Source: Nectonema munidae (lineage: Eukaryota; Nematomorpha; Nectonematoida; Nectonematidae). From it: a stretch of 64,000 bases of DNA. The position numbers and the translations under genes are program-made. Within the stretch, counting starts at the first letter, position 1; the number at the start of each line of letters is the position of its first letter. The notes beneath the pieces were generated by a model. It did not search any database. It was not told where the DNA came from and saw only the letters and a list, made by a program, of their open reading frames with translations. The stretch lies in the NCBI GenBank assembly GCA_030549495.1, contig JAUIRK010000376.1:461001-525000 (forward strand), written 5' to 3'. This document shows, one piece after another, positions 11,701 through 21,289 of this stretch.

Positions 11701-13723
11701 CTATTTTATAGAAAATAAAAAAAAGTATTAAAATTCAAATACATAATTGTGGTGAAAGTTTTGAAATTTCGAATTATCACATATAATTCGTTGAAATGGG
11801 TTCAAATGAAAGAAGATTTTATGAAACTCTAAAATATTTTATTTTACTTAATAGCAAAATTAAACAAAAGGTTAACAGAAAGTCAAGATATAAAAAAAAA
11901 AGGAAATTTGTCAAATTTTGAAGCAAATATAGAAATACTTCATAAATACACTTACATAAAAAAATACAATTATCTAAGTGTTGAAAATAGAGTTATCAAT
12001 TAAGTTTAAAAATAGTAAGGTGTTTGAACATTTTGACCAAAATGATGGATTATGCTAGTCTTAGCATTTTAAAAACATACTAAAATATTTAGAAATGATT
12101 TGTTTGACGGTAATGCCCATTGAATTAAAATTCAACAATTTATAATAATAAAAAATATTGAAAGAAAAGGACATTTTATTTTTAATATGAAAACAACCAG
12201 TTTCGTAGTATAAACGACTTTATCAAGTTTGTTGATAAAATAATGAGATGAAATTTTATTTACTATTGGGTGTTTTAACTCATGTGGATAAATTAGTTAA
12301 ACTCGCTTTTATAAAAACCGTATTTTAACATTTTAACAAAATTTTATTTAATTATTTCATCTACAAACTTGATAAAGTCAAAAAATAAAGTGTCTTCCTT
12401 CAATATTTTAGATTTATATAAATTTTTGAATACTAAAATATTATGGAACTATCGCAAAATGGTTTTTTTACAGAAAAGTGAATGATAAAGATTAGAAAAC
12501 ATTATGCTATATAGTAATGAGAGCAAATTAAAGATTTTAAAAAATTATATCCCAATAGAAATTTATGTGTTCTTAATAAAACTCTGCTAATTTCATGAAA
12601 ATTTCAATATTGTGAGATGCATTGTCAAAATTATGACAATATACTTTTTATACTAACATACATTATATTTAAATTTGGAGAAATTTCATGCACACGTTCT
12701 CCTTTTTAAAACGACAGCTTTAGGCATCCACATTGTGATAGAAAATCCGTTTAGCACGTTAACGACCAGAATAATCAGACGATATCTAATGTAAAGCAGA
12801 AGATTTATATTAAAGAGCTTTGATAAACGCAGACAATTTTATTTTTGTAAAGTCTACTATAGTCGACTCTGGGCGTTAACGAGTTAAGAGAAGATAACAG
12901 CAAAAAAATCATAAATAGATTAATAATCTGATTACAATCAAGAAAAAACTGTATCAAACAAAAAAACAAGATCCTTGCAAAAAAGTAAATCCAAAATATG
13001 ATCGATTTTGGTTGACTAAATAATTAATATTTATTTCAATATTATTATGATATTCAAATAGTGATAAATAATTCAAAATTAAATATTGATTAAATTTAAC
13101 ATTTATTTCATATATCTTAAAAAAGTTTAATAGTAGGGGCGAGAAGATTAAAATAAAATTAAGAAAGCATACCTCAGAATCAGAATTGATTTTGAAGGTA
13201 AAAGAAACACCCGTAAAATTTAACATGTAAATCTTCTGGGCAGAGTCAAATACTTGAAAATAAAGAATAAAAAAGAAAAATAAGTAATTCAAGCTTGAAA
13301 TAAAATAGTTAATACTTACTTCCAGGGTGAGTTGGACCAAATGTTTGATCAATTTTTTCAATGGTTGGAGTAACAGAATTTGGTGAACAAAAAACCGTAT
13401 TTCTAAAATTTCGATTAAGAAATGAGAAAATGATAAGAAAGTAAAATCTTTATACGCGTATTTGAGTTTCAACTTCGAGATGTCATATGCTTCAATCATT
13501 TTGAGACGTTGGGTGAGAGAGTCAAATACCAATCGAATTCCTGTATCAATCATATTTAGAACTAGGTCCATATTGAAGGCATTCTAAAATGATTATATGC
13601 ATGATGGCAAAAAAATCCCTGGAAACGTAATCCTTTTTACCAATTCGCTGTAGATAAAATGCACTCGTTTAAATATGGAACATTGTTGTTGAATTATATG
13701 TATAGCGTGTCGAATTGGCATTC
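2750..13723 (-). CDS. PHAF1: PHAF1 homologue (C16orf70 / UPF0183 family), multi-exon, incomplete
   Basis: Ten minus-strand exons bounded by AG and GT reproduce the family in order: 13641-13723 (GMPIRHAIHIIQQQC), 13456-13583 (DTGIRLVFDSLTQRLKMIEA), 13320-13402 (TPTIEKIDQTFGPTHPG), 13173-13252 (KIYMLNFTGVSFTF), 10385-10491 (PHGLGSLQF, MCIYSG), 8208-8320 (TPEIPILCYEEG), 7526-7623 (KVYFGDSTQ), 6215-6340 (DYFYNYFNLGI), 5804-5886 (DIMFDGFTHKAKKF, PGHYDF) and 2941-3060 (NKPDSPFGSTFC). Reading phase is continuous across the first nine. Not found: the first exon (the usual N-terminus before GMP, at higher coordinates) and the short exon between 5804 and 3060 (expected 'YHRCEF' region). A possible last exon, 2750-2842, ends at a TAA and is weakly supported. 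In vertebrates the protein is an autophagosome-associated WD-independent regulator of phagophore formation; that role is family knowledge. Placed exons encode about 340 of an expected 400-420 residues. Introns are swollen by repeats. Confidence 0.9.
4631..4896. repeat. 102-bp perfect inverted repeat with 62-bp spacer
   Basis: Arms 4631-4732 and 4795-4896 are exact reverse complements by eye, with spacer 4733-4794. The right arm runs on directly into the tandem units at about 4883-5222. A single-orientation copy of the right arm with part of the spacer recurs at about 34190-34320, so this belongs to a dispersed family. It lies in the intron between PHAF1 exons at 5804 and 3060. Confidence 0.9.
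4883..5222 (+). repeat. Tandem pair of 160-180 bp units
   Basis: Two direct copies starting near 4883 and 5061, each beginning with ATAATATTTAAAATCGTGC and containing GGTAATAAC, ACATCGTATAAGGTAGC and ATTTTTCGATTCTTTGATT blocks. The first carries a short internal duplication (AGAAAGTTTGATATTTTT). A third, more diverged copy is at about 34310-34450. Confidence 0.85.
5233..5575 (+). repeat. 28-bp minisatellite
   Basis: Repeats of a 28-base unit with core GGTTGGAGATGAATCATCG followed by TAGTATACA. About two units lie at 5233-5290 and about six at 5410-5572, separated by unrelated sequence with CCGAATGAGGTATATC. A single degenerate unit with the same flanking block is at about 34500-34585, so unit and flank travel together. 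Confidence 0.85.
9576..9644 (+). CDS. Candidate orphan exon, antisense inside PHAF1 intron
   Basis: A 69-base stretch bounded by TTTCAACAG and GTATAT is open in one frame and encodes the acidic peptide APDEFTDTEYEYFVDELKRL plus KI. I do not recognise it. No matching upstream or downstream exon in the right phase was found; a stretch near 9980-10026 also has splice-like borders but does not continue the frame. It could be an exon of a nested gene, a transposon fragment or chance. Confidence 0.25.
12151..12410. repeat. Fold-back repeat (hammerhead/Penelope-like motif)
   Basis: Imperfect inverted repeat: about 12151-12245 pairs with about 12335-12410 (AAAATATTGAAAGAA outer ends, GACTTTATCAAGTTTGT inner blocks). 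On the minus strand the left arm reads CTTGATAAAGTCG, then CGAAACTGGTTGTTTTC, then AAAATAAAA. This resembles the CTGA..GA / CGAAAC / GTTGTGTTTT / AATAAA series in terminal repeats of Penelope-like elements and related ribozyme repeats. Two similar fold-backs are at 36380-36565 and 60741-60891. The family link is an inference. Confidence 0.5.
12751..12887. mobile_element. TTAA-type (piggyBac-like) MITE, copy 1
   Basis: About 137 bp related in inverse orientation to the copy at 53407-53544: shared blocks CAGACGATATCTAATGTAAA, GCAGAAGATTT and TTTTTGTAAAGTC. The left TTAA has become TTAG, the right TTAA is kept. Most diverged of the five copies, so probably the oldest. Confidence 0.7.
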
Positions 13724-13804
13724 CTAAAAGTAAGTCAAAATTTAACAGTTTTTATGAACAAATCGCTATTTATATTCAGATTTGATTAAAATATATACAA
13801 GTTA

Positions 13805-13850
13805 GAGGTGCACATCCTCCAAATTGTGAAGGGGGGCAGAGAATTACTTT
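13805..13850 (+). repeat. hAT-like terminal sequence, isolated
   Basis: AGGTGCACATCCTCCAAATT followed by a G-run resembles the reverse complement of the right end of the element at 16681-20411 (CAGGGGCGCACATCCTCAAA then G-run). Only one end is seen; the partner end was not identified. Confidence 0.5.
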
Positions 13851-13892
13851 TTTTCTTCTTCAAAATCCCTAAAACGACTACCAAATGACTCC

Positions 13893-14390
13893 TGCAATCA
13901 ATCAATCATTTATTAAGGTCAGAAGTTTCCCTTTTTAAAAGGGGTTTCAGACTTTCGAACCAAAAGAACAACCTGTGTCTCTACTTCTTCCTGTCAAGAG
14001 CATCGGCTTAACATCCTTCATCGTCTTTTCTCTCCAACTTAACTTTGGGCGTCCTTTCTTTCGTTTAGCTTTAACTTCCCAATTCCAGGCTTGTTTTATT
14101 GGTCCATTATCTCCCTTTCTTAACCCATTTATGACCGAACAAAGCAGACAACTTTAGTAATTCCTATTTAATTCCATTTAAAGTAAGAATTCGTTTGCGT
14201 TCCCTTTGGGAACATTGGTCCTAAATGGGTTAAAACATGGCCAAGCCACCTTATCCTACTTTTAGCCACATAATTCACAATATTTTCTCGACTGCCTAGT
14301 TTCTCCATAAGTTTATCAGCGTTTATCTTTGTCTTTATTTTCGGTTTTTTGGAGTCGCCAAGACCTCTAAATAAAAAAATTGTCAACTCT
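13893..14390 (-). mobile_element. LINE 3' fragment split by a MITE
   Basis: Minus-strand peptides run KLMEKLGSRENIVNYVAKSR, then RIRWLGHVL, are interrupted by the TTAA element at 14120-14233, then continue KGDNGPIKQAWNWEVKAKRK and KGRPKLSW. This is the same C-terminal LINE region as at 480-990 but better preserved. The 3' end near 13893 finishes in an ATTGATTGATTG-like tail. The copy is 5'-truncated. Confidence 0.8.
14120..14233. mobile_element. TTAA-type (piggyBac-like) MITE, copy 2
   Basis: Flanked by TTAA at 14120-14123 and 14230-14233, with ends CCCATTTATGACC and GGTCCTAAATGGG. Body 106 bp, shorter than the about 130-bp bodies of the other copies. It sits inside the LINE fragment exactly within the RWLGHVL-R codons. 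Removing the element and one TTAA restores the LINE reading frame across the site. Confidence 0.92.
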
Positions 14391-14830
14391 TAATTCTAAG
14401 AGTTTTTAAAGATGCACAGTCTCATATTGTTTGATGGATAGATAGTGGATAATTTCTTATCTATTTTTAATAAAGATAATAAATGAAGAAAAGTTCGAAA
14501 ATCAATTTTAATTTTCCTATCTTTTAGAGAAAAACATAGAGAGAGAAGATAAAAGCTGTCAAATAACATTTTATTTACCTTCGTGCTTTTCCCCTACAAT
14601 CTTAACAAATAATATATACGATATTTTCATTTTTAAATGAATTCCATATTTTCTTCATTGTAATTTTTCGTAAGTTTTTTTAATATCTTTTATATAATTT
14701 GTTAATGCGTGTGTATATATCTGTATGTGTATTGTGTGTTATACACACCCAACCTCATGGATGGGAGTTTGGCGCGCAAAAGGGGTAGACTAGTAATTTA
14801 ATTTATATTTAATTTCAGATTCTTTAGTGA
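14391..14830. other. AT-rich stretch, no gene seen
   Basis: Separates the LINE fragment from the hAT transposase remnant. It has a TGTGTATATAT-rich patch near 14710-14745 and a CATGG/GGCGCGC patch near 14756-14780. No coding signal or clear transposon end was identified. Confidence 0.35.
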
Positions 14831-16495
14831 TGTCCAGAAAATGGGTGAAGAAAAAAGAATTTCTTGGCACTGGATTTATATGTCTCATTGATGAGAACCG
14901 AAAAACCAAAATGCATTGTATGCGGGGAAGTGCTCAGCCGAGAGTCGCTTAAAGAAAATAATCTCAAGTGCCATCTCCTGGAAAAATACCCAACGCTGGC
15001 AGAAAAAGATCTTGAGTATTTTAAGAGGAAAGAAGAAGAACGGAAACGTCAGCGGGTAGACAACTCTATGCACAAGGGAGTTTATTTTGTTCAACAAACA
15101 ACACTTGCATCCTATCTCGTTGCAAAAAAATTGCTAAGTGTATGCAGCCCTTGATATGCCTTATCAATGATATATTATTTGATTGTTTATATGCTGGTAA
15201 AGCCAGCAGCCCTTGATATGGTTTGCACCATACTTGAAAATGCTCCAGTGAAAAAATTGAAGCTACTTCGCTGTCAGATAACACAAATCAACCGAAGAAT
15301 TCAAGAGATGTCGCAAAGATGTCACAAGAGTGACATTGAAGAAAACTTTCTGTTCTGTAAATCAATGGAAACAACAACAAGAGGTGAAGATCTTTTTAAG
15401 TTGGTTGATAGTTTCACCAAAGAAAAATAGGATCAGTGCAACAGTGTGTGCTCAGATGGAGCGCCCACAATGTTAAGTGCATATAAGGTTTTCAATGCCA
15501 GGGTAAAACAAGTAAAGCCCGCAGTGATAGTGACAAATTGCCTGCTTTCACCGAGAAAACCTTGCTTCTCGGTAAATATCACTTGAACTGAGCTTAATAC
15601 TGTTATAGATGTTATTCAAATAGTAAATTTGAATTCAAGGCTGTCTAGTTATAAGTGCTCTGATATGGGATCCAAATATGAACATCTGTTTTACTACTCT
15701 TCTGTCAAGAGGCTATCACGAAAAAAAGTGCTTGAGGTGGTGCTTTACATGCGTGAAAAGGTTGAAATCTTCCTAAATGAGAAGAAACATGTACTGACAT
15801 CGAGGCTTACAGAACCAAAGTGGCTGCTTAAACTGGCATATCTGACATACGTATTTTCAGAGTTGAATTTGCTGAATATATCCATGCAAGGAAAAGATAA
15901 GACTATAATCTCTGTGTCAGAAAAGTTCTAGGCTTTCAAAGCAAAGCAGAGGCTGTCGAAAGTAAAGATTAAACTAGCAAAAACTTCGTCCTTTCCACTT
16001 TTGGAACTTTTTCTGGAAGATAAAAGGATGCCTTGCTTCTGGCCGAACAAAGTGTAATTCTTGGGCACCTTGAGAAATTGATTGAGGAGTTTGACAGATA
16101 CATTCTGGGTGAGAGCTGCATGAGAAATACAAATGTTTGCGAAAACCCTTCAATATCCAAGCCGAGGATCTTTCAGAAGACCCTTGGATATCCAAAATCT
16201 TCAAAAAGAGCTAATAGAGACCCAGTAGGGTGAAACTCTTCCTTTTAACTTTCAGCGACAAACTCTAAGTGTATTCTGAACTGCTGTGAAAAAAAGAACA
16301 CAGTCCTTGGATTCGAGGCTGTGAAAGTGTTATTGCTTTTCGCTACAACATATTTGTGTGAATCACGATTTGCAGCTGTGACTGCCATTATAAAAGTTAA
16401 GGTAGAAGCTCTGGCTGCAACCGAAACATGATCTGAGGGTAGCACTTTTCAAGACTGAAACACGAATAGAGAAACTTAGCAACATGATTCAAGTC
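14831..16495 (+). pseudogene. hAT transposase remnant, ZBED5/FAM200/SCAND3 type
   Basis: Pieces in several frames follow the order of ZBED5/FAM200-like hAT transposases. A BED-finger region has KCIVCGEVLSRESLK, NLKCHLLEKYP and DLEYFKRKEE (the final zinc-binding histidine is not seen). The core has ENFLFCKSMETTTRG and then CSDGAPTMLSAYKVFNARVK. Then come NLNSRLSSYKCSDMGSKYEH, LAYLTYVFSELNLLNISMQG and finally the hAT dimerisation segment LLLFATTYLCESRFAAVTA near 16330-16385. Stops near 15153, 15430 and 15930 and frame changes show that the copy is dead; the stretch between the SDGAP and SRLSS parts also looks shortened. Terminal repeats were not identified. It belongs to a plain cut-and-paste DNA transposon. 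Confidence 0.9.
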
Positions 16496-17216
16496 CAAGG
16501 CTACAATTAAAATTAATTTACTATTCACATAAAAAATATATACCTTTAGCTTGTTTTTTAAAGAATGTGAAAAAAAATTATTCCAGAAGTTGTTGTTATA
16601 ATTAATGTCAAGTTTTAAAATCATAATACTGTGAATATAAAATTTAATGATGTTAGTTTTGTCCTTCACAACATTAAAGTCAGGGGCGCACATCCGGAGG
16701 GGCGAGGGAGGCGACCGCCCCCCCCCCCCCCATTTGTTTTGAGGGGGGGGGGGGGGGGCGAAAATGACCTTCGCCTCCCAATAATTTTCTATAAGTAAGA
16801 GCTGCTGCTTGTTTATAAAACATGTATGATGATCATGATATCTATGTATGAAGAATGGAGACTTTCGAATCAATCAAACATCACATGCCAAGCTGCTCTG
16901 AAATTCCTATCGAACATATTTTACAGACGATGGGTGAGATCTATATAATAATAATCCATTGCTTCAATATGCACACAATAAGTCAGCAATGTTTATCACA
17001 GTGTCGCCTCTTTATAGTATTTTTGGGCAAACACATGTTGATGATCCACTAGATTTTCTTATCTTCTGTCACAGTCATTCTATTTCTCTTTCTGTCTCCT
17101 CTGTTTTTCTCTTGCGCTTTCTCTGCTAAAACTCAATCATTCACTCAAGCTCTATTCTTTCATTCAAGCCCTCTTCTCTTGTTAAGCCTTCCTATCTCAT
17201 TCAGTTCTCTTCTCTC

Positions 17217-17416
17217 CAGTGACGTAGCTAGGCTGGGGCATGAGGGGCCGTGCCCACACTCCTATGTACCGCATGGTGCCCCCATGCAACTTATGCGATA
17301 TCAGTTTTTGAAAATTTCTCCAATGAAAGGATCAAGAAAGTATACAAAATGTTGCTCACGTTTTTTGTTTTTAAATTGCCCCCCCCCCCATTAACTTTTT
17401 TCTGGTTACACCACTG
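17217..17416. mobile_element. 200-bp hAT-type MITE
   Basis: Starts CAGTGACGTAGCTAG and ends CTGGTTACACCACTG, imperfect inverted termini of the common CAGTGGCGTAGCCAG type. Flanking 8-mers CTTCTCTC (17209-17216) and CTTCTATC (17417-17424) match at 7 of 8 bases. It contains a C-run near 17382-17390. Inserted in the element at 16681-20411. Confidence 0.85.
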
Positions 17417-17917
17417 CTTCTATCTAATTTGCATTTAGAGTTAAATTAAAATAGTTTCCAATTGTTACAATTTTATATTAATGAATATTGTTAGACTCGC
17501 GCTAAGATTTTTTTTCAACAAAGGTCATTTAATCTTTATCACTACGTTTGTTACATTTGAAACTTTTATTTTTTTCGAGTCAAGAAATTTTTTTAATAGC
17601 TATTTTGGAATGAATATTTTGACTAGCTATTCGGGTTAAAAGCAAGAATACTCTATTTTCTTAATATTTGAGCAGAGATATCTTTTATAATGTTCGATTG
17701 TTAAATTTTATAAGTAACACTGTACATAATCAAATACCTTTTTTAAAGAAAATTTGTTGATTATTATTATAGTAAAAATATCGAAACAAAACGTTTCCGT
17801 TGTTAAAAATGTACTTGATCTATTATTTATGACAGCTGTCAGAATTTTATTTGTAGACAAATATTCAAAAAAACGCAATGGTTTTCTTTTCTTGTATACT
17901 TTGATTTATGTTAGTTT

Positions 17918-18280
17918 GGTCCTCGGACATTTCGCCCCATTATTTTCATAAGACAGTTCGTCCCATGGACAATTCGCTCCATTATTTTCATAAGGCAGTT
18001 CGTCCCATGGGCAATTCGCCCCATTATTTTCATAAGACATTTTGTTTCATGGACAACTCGCCCCGTTATTTTCATAAGATATTTTGTCTCATGGACAATT
18101 CTAAAAAATTAAGAGATAAAATGATTAATTTGAAATAATTTAATAGAGATAAAATAAACAAGAATATAAAATTTTTTAATAATTTTACACATTTAATAAG
18201 CAAAGATGGATGAAACAAATAGCCTATGAGACAATTTGTCCAGGGGGCAAATTGATTTTGGGGCGAAATGTCTATCGACC
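17918..18280. mobile_element. GGTC-type MITE, copy A (363 bp)
   Basis: Ends GGTCCTCGGACATTTCGCC and GGCGAAATGTCTATCGACC. Flanked by GTTAGTTT (17910-17917) and GTTAGATT (18281-18288), 7 of 8 identical. The left part is a tandem array of about 46-bp units (CATTATTTTCATAAGACAG, TTCGTCCCATGGACAATTCG). The right part, inverted, matches the left part of copy B at 19310. Confidence 0.88.
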
Positions 18281-18519
18281 GTTAGATTAAATAATTTTTT
18301 AATTAAAAGGGCTAGCTACTTAAATCTTGGCTTTGCTGTTTATAAAAATTTGAAAAAATCAAATAAACTCTAAATCTTTATGCCTCCATTATTTTGAAAT
18401 TATTCTGAGAACAGACGGTCCCATTTTAAAATAGTGAAAATTAATTTATTAGTTTATTTTCTTTCCTTTCTCTCTTATGTTAATTATGTAGCAAATTTTT
18501 CAATTTTGAGTAAAAGGTA

Positions 18520-18668
18520 AGGTGCAGCGGGTGTATTTTTGTTGACAAGGCACTGATGTACCGCTTATGTCAAACTATGAACAAATTCGTATCGATGAGG
18601 AATCGAATCAAGAGGCTTCCGTGCTAAGTCGATCATCTCAACCAACCTGCCATACCACCCATAGAGTA
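18520..18668 (-). mobile_element. tRNA-derived SINE, copy 1
   Basis: Minus strand begins with a tRNA-like head: GGTGGTATGGCAGGTTGGTT resembles an A box region and TGATTCGATTCC a B box. It continues into a body shared with 37219-37367: CATAGTTTGA, AAGCGGTACATCAGTGCCTT, AAAAATACACC. Related copies in two unconnected loci support a dispersed RNA-polymerase-III-type retroposon. Confidence 0.75.
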
Positions 18669-19309
18669 TGCTGTAGGGGGGTACGTCAAATTAGTTTCCA
18701 AAAACTTAAGTTCTACCCTAAAATTTTAGTTTTTGTTGAAGCTCTATAACTTTTTCTGATAAACTTTTTTTCCTTAAAATTTATTATAAAAGGCAAATCA
18801 TTGCAAAATGTTAAAAGTTATTTTACTTTTTGTGGCTTGTATCAATTTAGTTTTAAACTATTTTTGAATGATGCTGAGTAAAATGAAATAATGCGATCTT
18901 AATTTTTTGTTTGCACAATTATAATTTCATTTTATACACTTGCCCCTGAATCAATCACATTTTTTCATATAAACATCGCAGGGTGTCTAGTAGACTCTTT
19001 GCCTTTAGACTACATTCACTCATAAAACTATCCAACCTTCATTTATTTGTTTTCTCTATGAATCAGATATCCTTTCATCAATTCCTGTAATGTGCCTGGT
19101 AGACTACTTCATTTTTCAAATGAAAAGCCTATTCCACCCCCTAACAATTTTGGATTTTTTTAAACTAGTGTGTATTCTTCTGCAAACTTAATTAAAATAT
19201 TTTCGCTGGAAGTATAGTATTTAAATTCACAAATTTTGTAAAAAAAAATATAAAGTATTCTTATAAATTTAGGACTTTAGATATGCTCTGAATACACTCT
19301 ATTTTAAAG

Positions 19310-20294
19310 GGTCGACAGACATTTTGCCACATATACAATTCGCCCCATAGATGATTCGCCCCATAGACAATTCGCCCAATGGACAAATTGTCTCATAGGC
19401 TATTTGTTTCATCCATCTTTGTTTATTATATGTGTAAAATTATTAAAAAATTTTATATTCTTGTTTATTTTATCTCTATTAAATTATTTCAAATTAATTA
19501 TTTTATCTGTTAATTTTTTTATCACTTTTAAATAATTTTAAATTATTGATGATGAATTTGAAGAAAAAGATAATTACAATGATATTACAATTACAAAATA
19601 TTAATTTTTATTTTGTTTAAAAATTTTAAATATTTGTTTCATTTATAAAATAACTGCCTTTCAAAAAACAATTCTTAAAAAACTAAATAAAATTAAAATA
19701 TAGCTATTTTATTGAGATGAGTTGTGGTATTAGGCAAAATGTTCATATGCCAAACCGTTTTACGAAAAATAGTCTTATGAAAAAAGCGTAAAAGAGTCAA
19801 AAAAAATTGAAAAAACGGTTTTATAAAACAATAGTGCTAATTGATCTGCATAAATAGAGTAAATTGTCTATGGCAAGAATTGTATTATAAAAATAGAGCA
19901 AATTTTTAATGGAAAGAATTGTCTTATAAAAATAGGACTGGAAGTTTTATAAAAATAATAGAGCGCATTCTCTTATAAAAATAATGGAGCAAATTGAGCA
20001 TGAGGCAAATCGTCTTATGAAAATTATGAGGCGAATTATTTTATGAAAATAATGGGGCAAATTGTTTTATGAAAATAGTTAGGCGAATTTATAGCCTAAC
20101 TATTAAATTATGAGACAAAATGTCTTATGAAAATAATGGGGTGAATTGTCCATGGGACGAACGGTCTTATGAAAATAATGGGGCGAATTGTCCTATGAAA
20201 ATAATGGGGCGAATTGTCCATGGGACGAACTGTCTTATGAAAATAATGGGGCGAATTGTCTTATAAAAAGAATGGGGCGAAATGTCTGAGGACC
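19310..20294. mobile_element. GGTC-type MITE, copy B (985 bp)
   Basis: Ends GGTCGACAGACATTTTGCC and GGCGAAATGTCTGAGGACC. Flanked by TTTTAAAG at 19302-19309 and again at 20295-20302, an exact 8-bp duplication. The right third is an array of about 23/46-bp units (TTATGAAAATAATGGGGCGA, ATTGTCCATGGGACGAAC). The left 200 bp is the inverse of the right part of copy A, so A and B are one family in opposite orientation. The AT-rich centre has no open frame of note. The site without this insert exists in the window at 53968-53975. Confidence 0.92.
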
Positions 20295-20411
20295 TTTTAA
20301 AGGATTGCTTGAATATTTGGTCTCCCGTGGTATTTCCAGACCACTAATTTTGAAAACTGCAACAAAAAAATTTCGCCCCCCCCCCAATAATTTTGAGGAT
20401 GTGCGCCCCTG

Positions 20412-21289
20412 ATTAAAGTACCTCTCTTACAGACAAATTCATCACAATTGCCATCCCTTACTTTTACAGCCAGATAATCATATATAGTTTAATAAAAAAT
20501 ATGCAACTAAATTAGTAGGGTCGCGGTCATAGAAATATAATTGGGGTCGCCTAAAAAAAAGGTTAGGAACCACGACTCTAAACAAATGAAAGTTTTATAC
20601 CAGACTCTAAAAATGATCTTTCAAAATTTTTAGCAACGAAATGTTACCAAACTAGATTAGTAACACAGAAAAACAAACAATCATCTCATATAATTTTCAT
20701 ATTCTACCTACACATATATTCAGTTAGTAAGGTATTATTTGAAAATATGTTTGGGACATGGGTCTAAAAAATGAAAGGTATGTAACCGTGAATTTAAATT
20801 TGCTCCTTTTATATAGATATTGAAGGTTTTAAATTTTTGCAAGAAAATATGCTACAAACCTTAAATTTATATAAATTAGCTATTCCATTCCCTAAGTTAT
20901 ACGCTATATATTACACGAAAATGAAATTATTTATACTAAGATTTATTAATAAAAATTTGAAGCAAAATGTATAAACATTGCCAACTATTCTAAGAAGCTT
21001 GATAAAAAAAACTAAAACATTAAATAAAACGAATATCTAAAAGGAAAGTTGCTATATATTTGATTTTTGGAAAAAAGACGGTTCTTTTCAGTTTCACTGC
21101 CGCAAAAACTATGAAACCAAAATACACTTTTCTAATGCAGTTTTTCTGTAATGTATGTGTAATGTAGTCTTTCCGAAAATGTAATTATTTTTTTTGAAGA
21201 ATGAAAAATAAAAAAGTTATGGCTATTTAAAGTTGTTTATTTCCTATGCATTTGTTAAGAAACTTAATTTTGATTTTTTCCTCAGATAA
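20412..21289. other. Repeat-scrap stretch without genes
   Basis: Contains a hAT-MITE-like end near 20518-20580 (GGGTCGCGG, AGGTTAGGAACCACGAC) and sequence at 20620-20960 that recurs at about 41140-41430 (TTAGCAACGAAATGTTACCA / TTAGCAATAAAATGTTACCA, then CTATTCCATTCCCTAAGTTA). That makes a two-copy dispersed repeat of about 300 bp. Confidence 0.6.

Larger units (their letters stand above)
16681..20411. mobile_element. hAT-like element with nested insertions
   Basis: Ends are CAGGGGCGCACATCC (16681) and its inverse GGATGTGCGCCCCTG (ending 20411), followed on each side by homopolymer C/G runs and CGAAA-like blocks. The flanking 8 bases are ATTAAAGT at 16673-16680 and again at 20412-20419, an exact target duplication typical of hAT elements. 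Without its inserts (17217-17416, 17918-18280, SINE 18520-18668, 19310-20294) it would be about 2.0 kb. No transposase peptide was seen in the rest, so it looks non-autonomous or too decayed to read. Its right-hand internal sequence has a second copy at about 53910-54020. Confidence 0.85.

Noticed and set aside
12954-13571. 205-codon minus-strand open frame as a single-exon gene
   Set aside because: It runs through PHAF1 exons and their introns; the conserved peptides stop and restart at splice sites, so it is an accidental read-through.
16397-16873. 158-codon minus-strand open frame
   Set aside because: It spans the end of the hAT transposase remnant and the G/C homopolymer at the start of the next element; no protein-like features.
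18520-18668. Functional tRNA gene
   Set aside because: A- and B-box-like sequences are present, but the cloverleaf is not intact and the body extends into sequence shared with the copy at 37219, as in a SINE.
16681-20411. 16681 terminus as the right end of the ZBED-type hAT at 14831-16495
   Set aside because: The CAGGGG orientation opens to the right, and its exact 8-bp flank is matched at 20412, so it pairs with the 20411 end instead.
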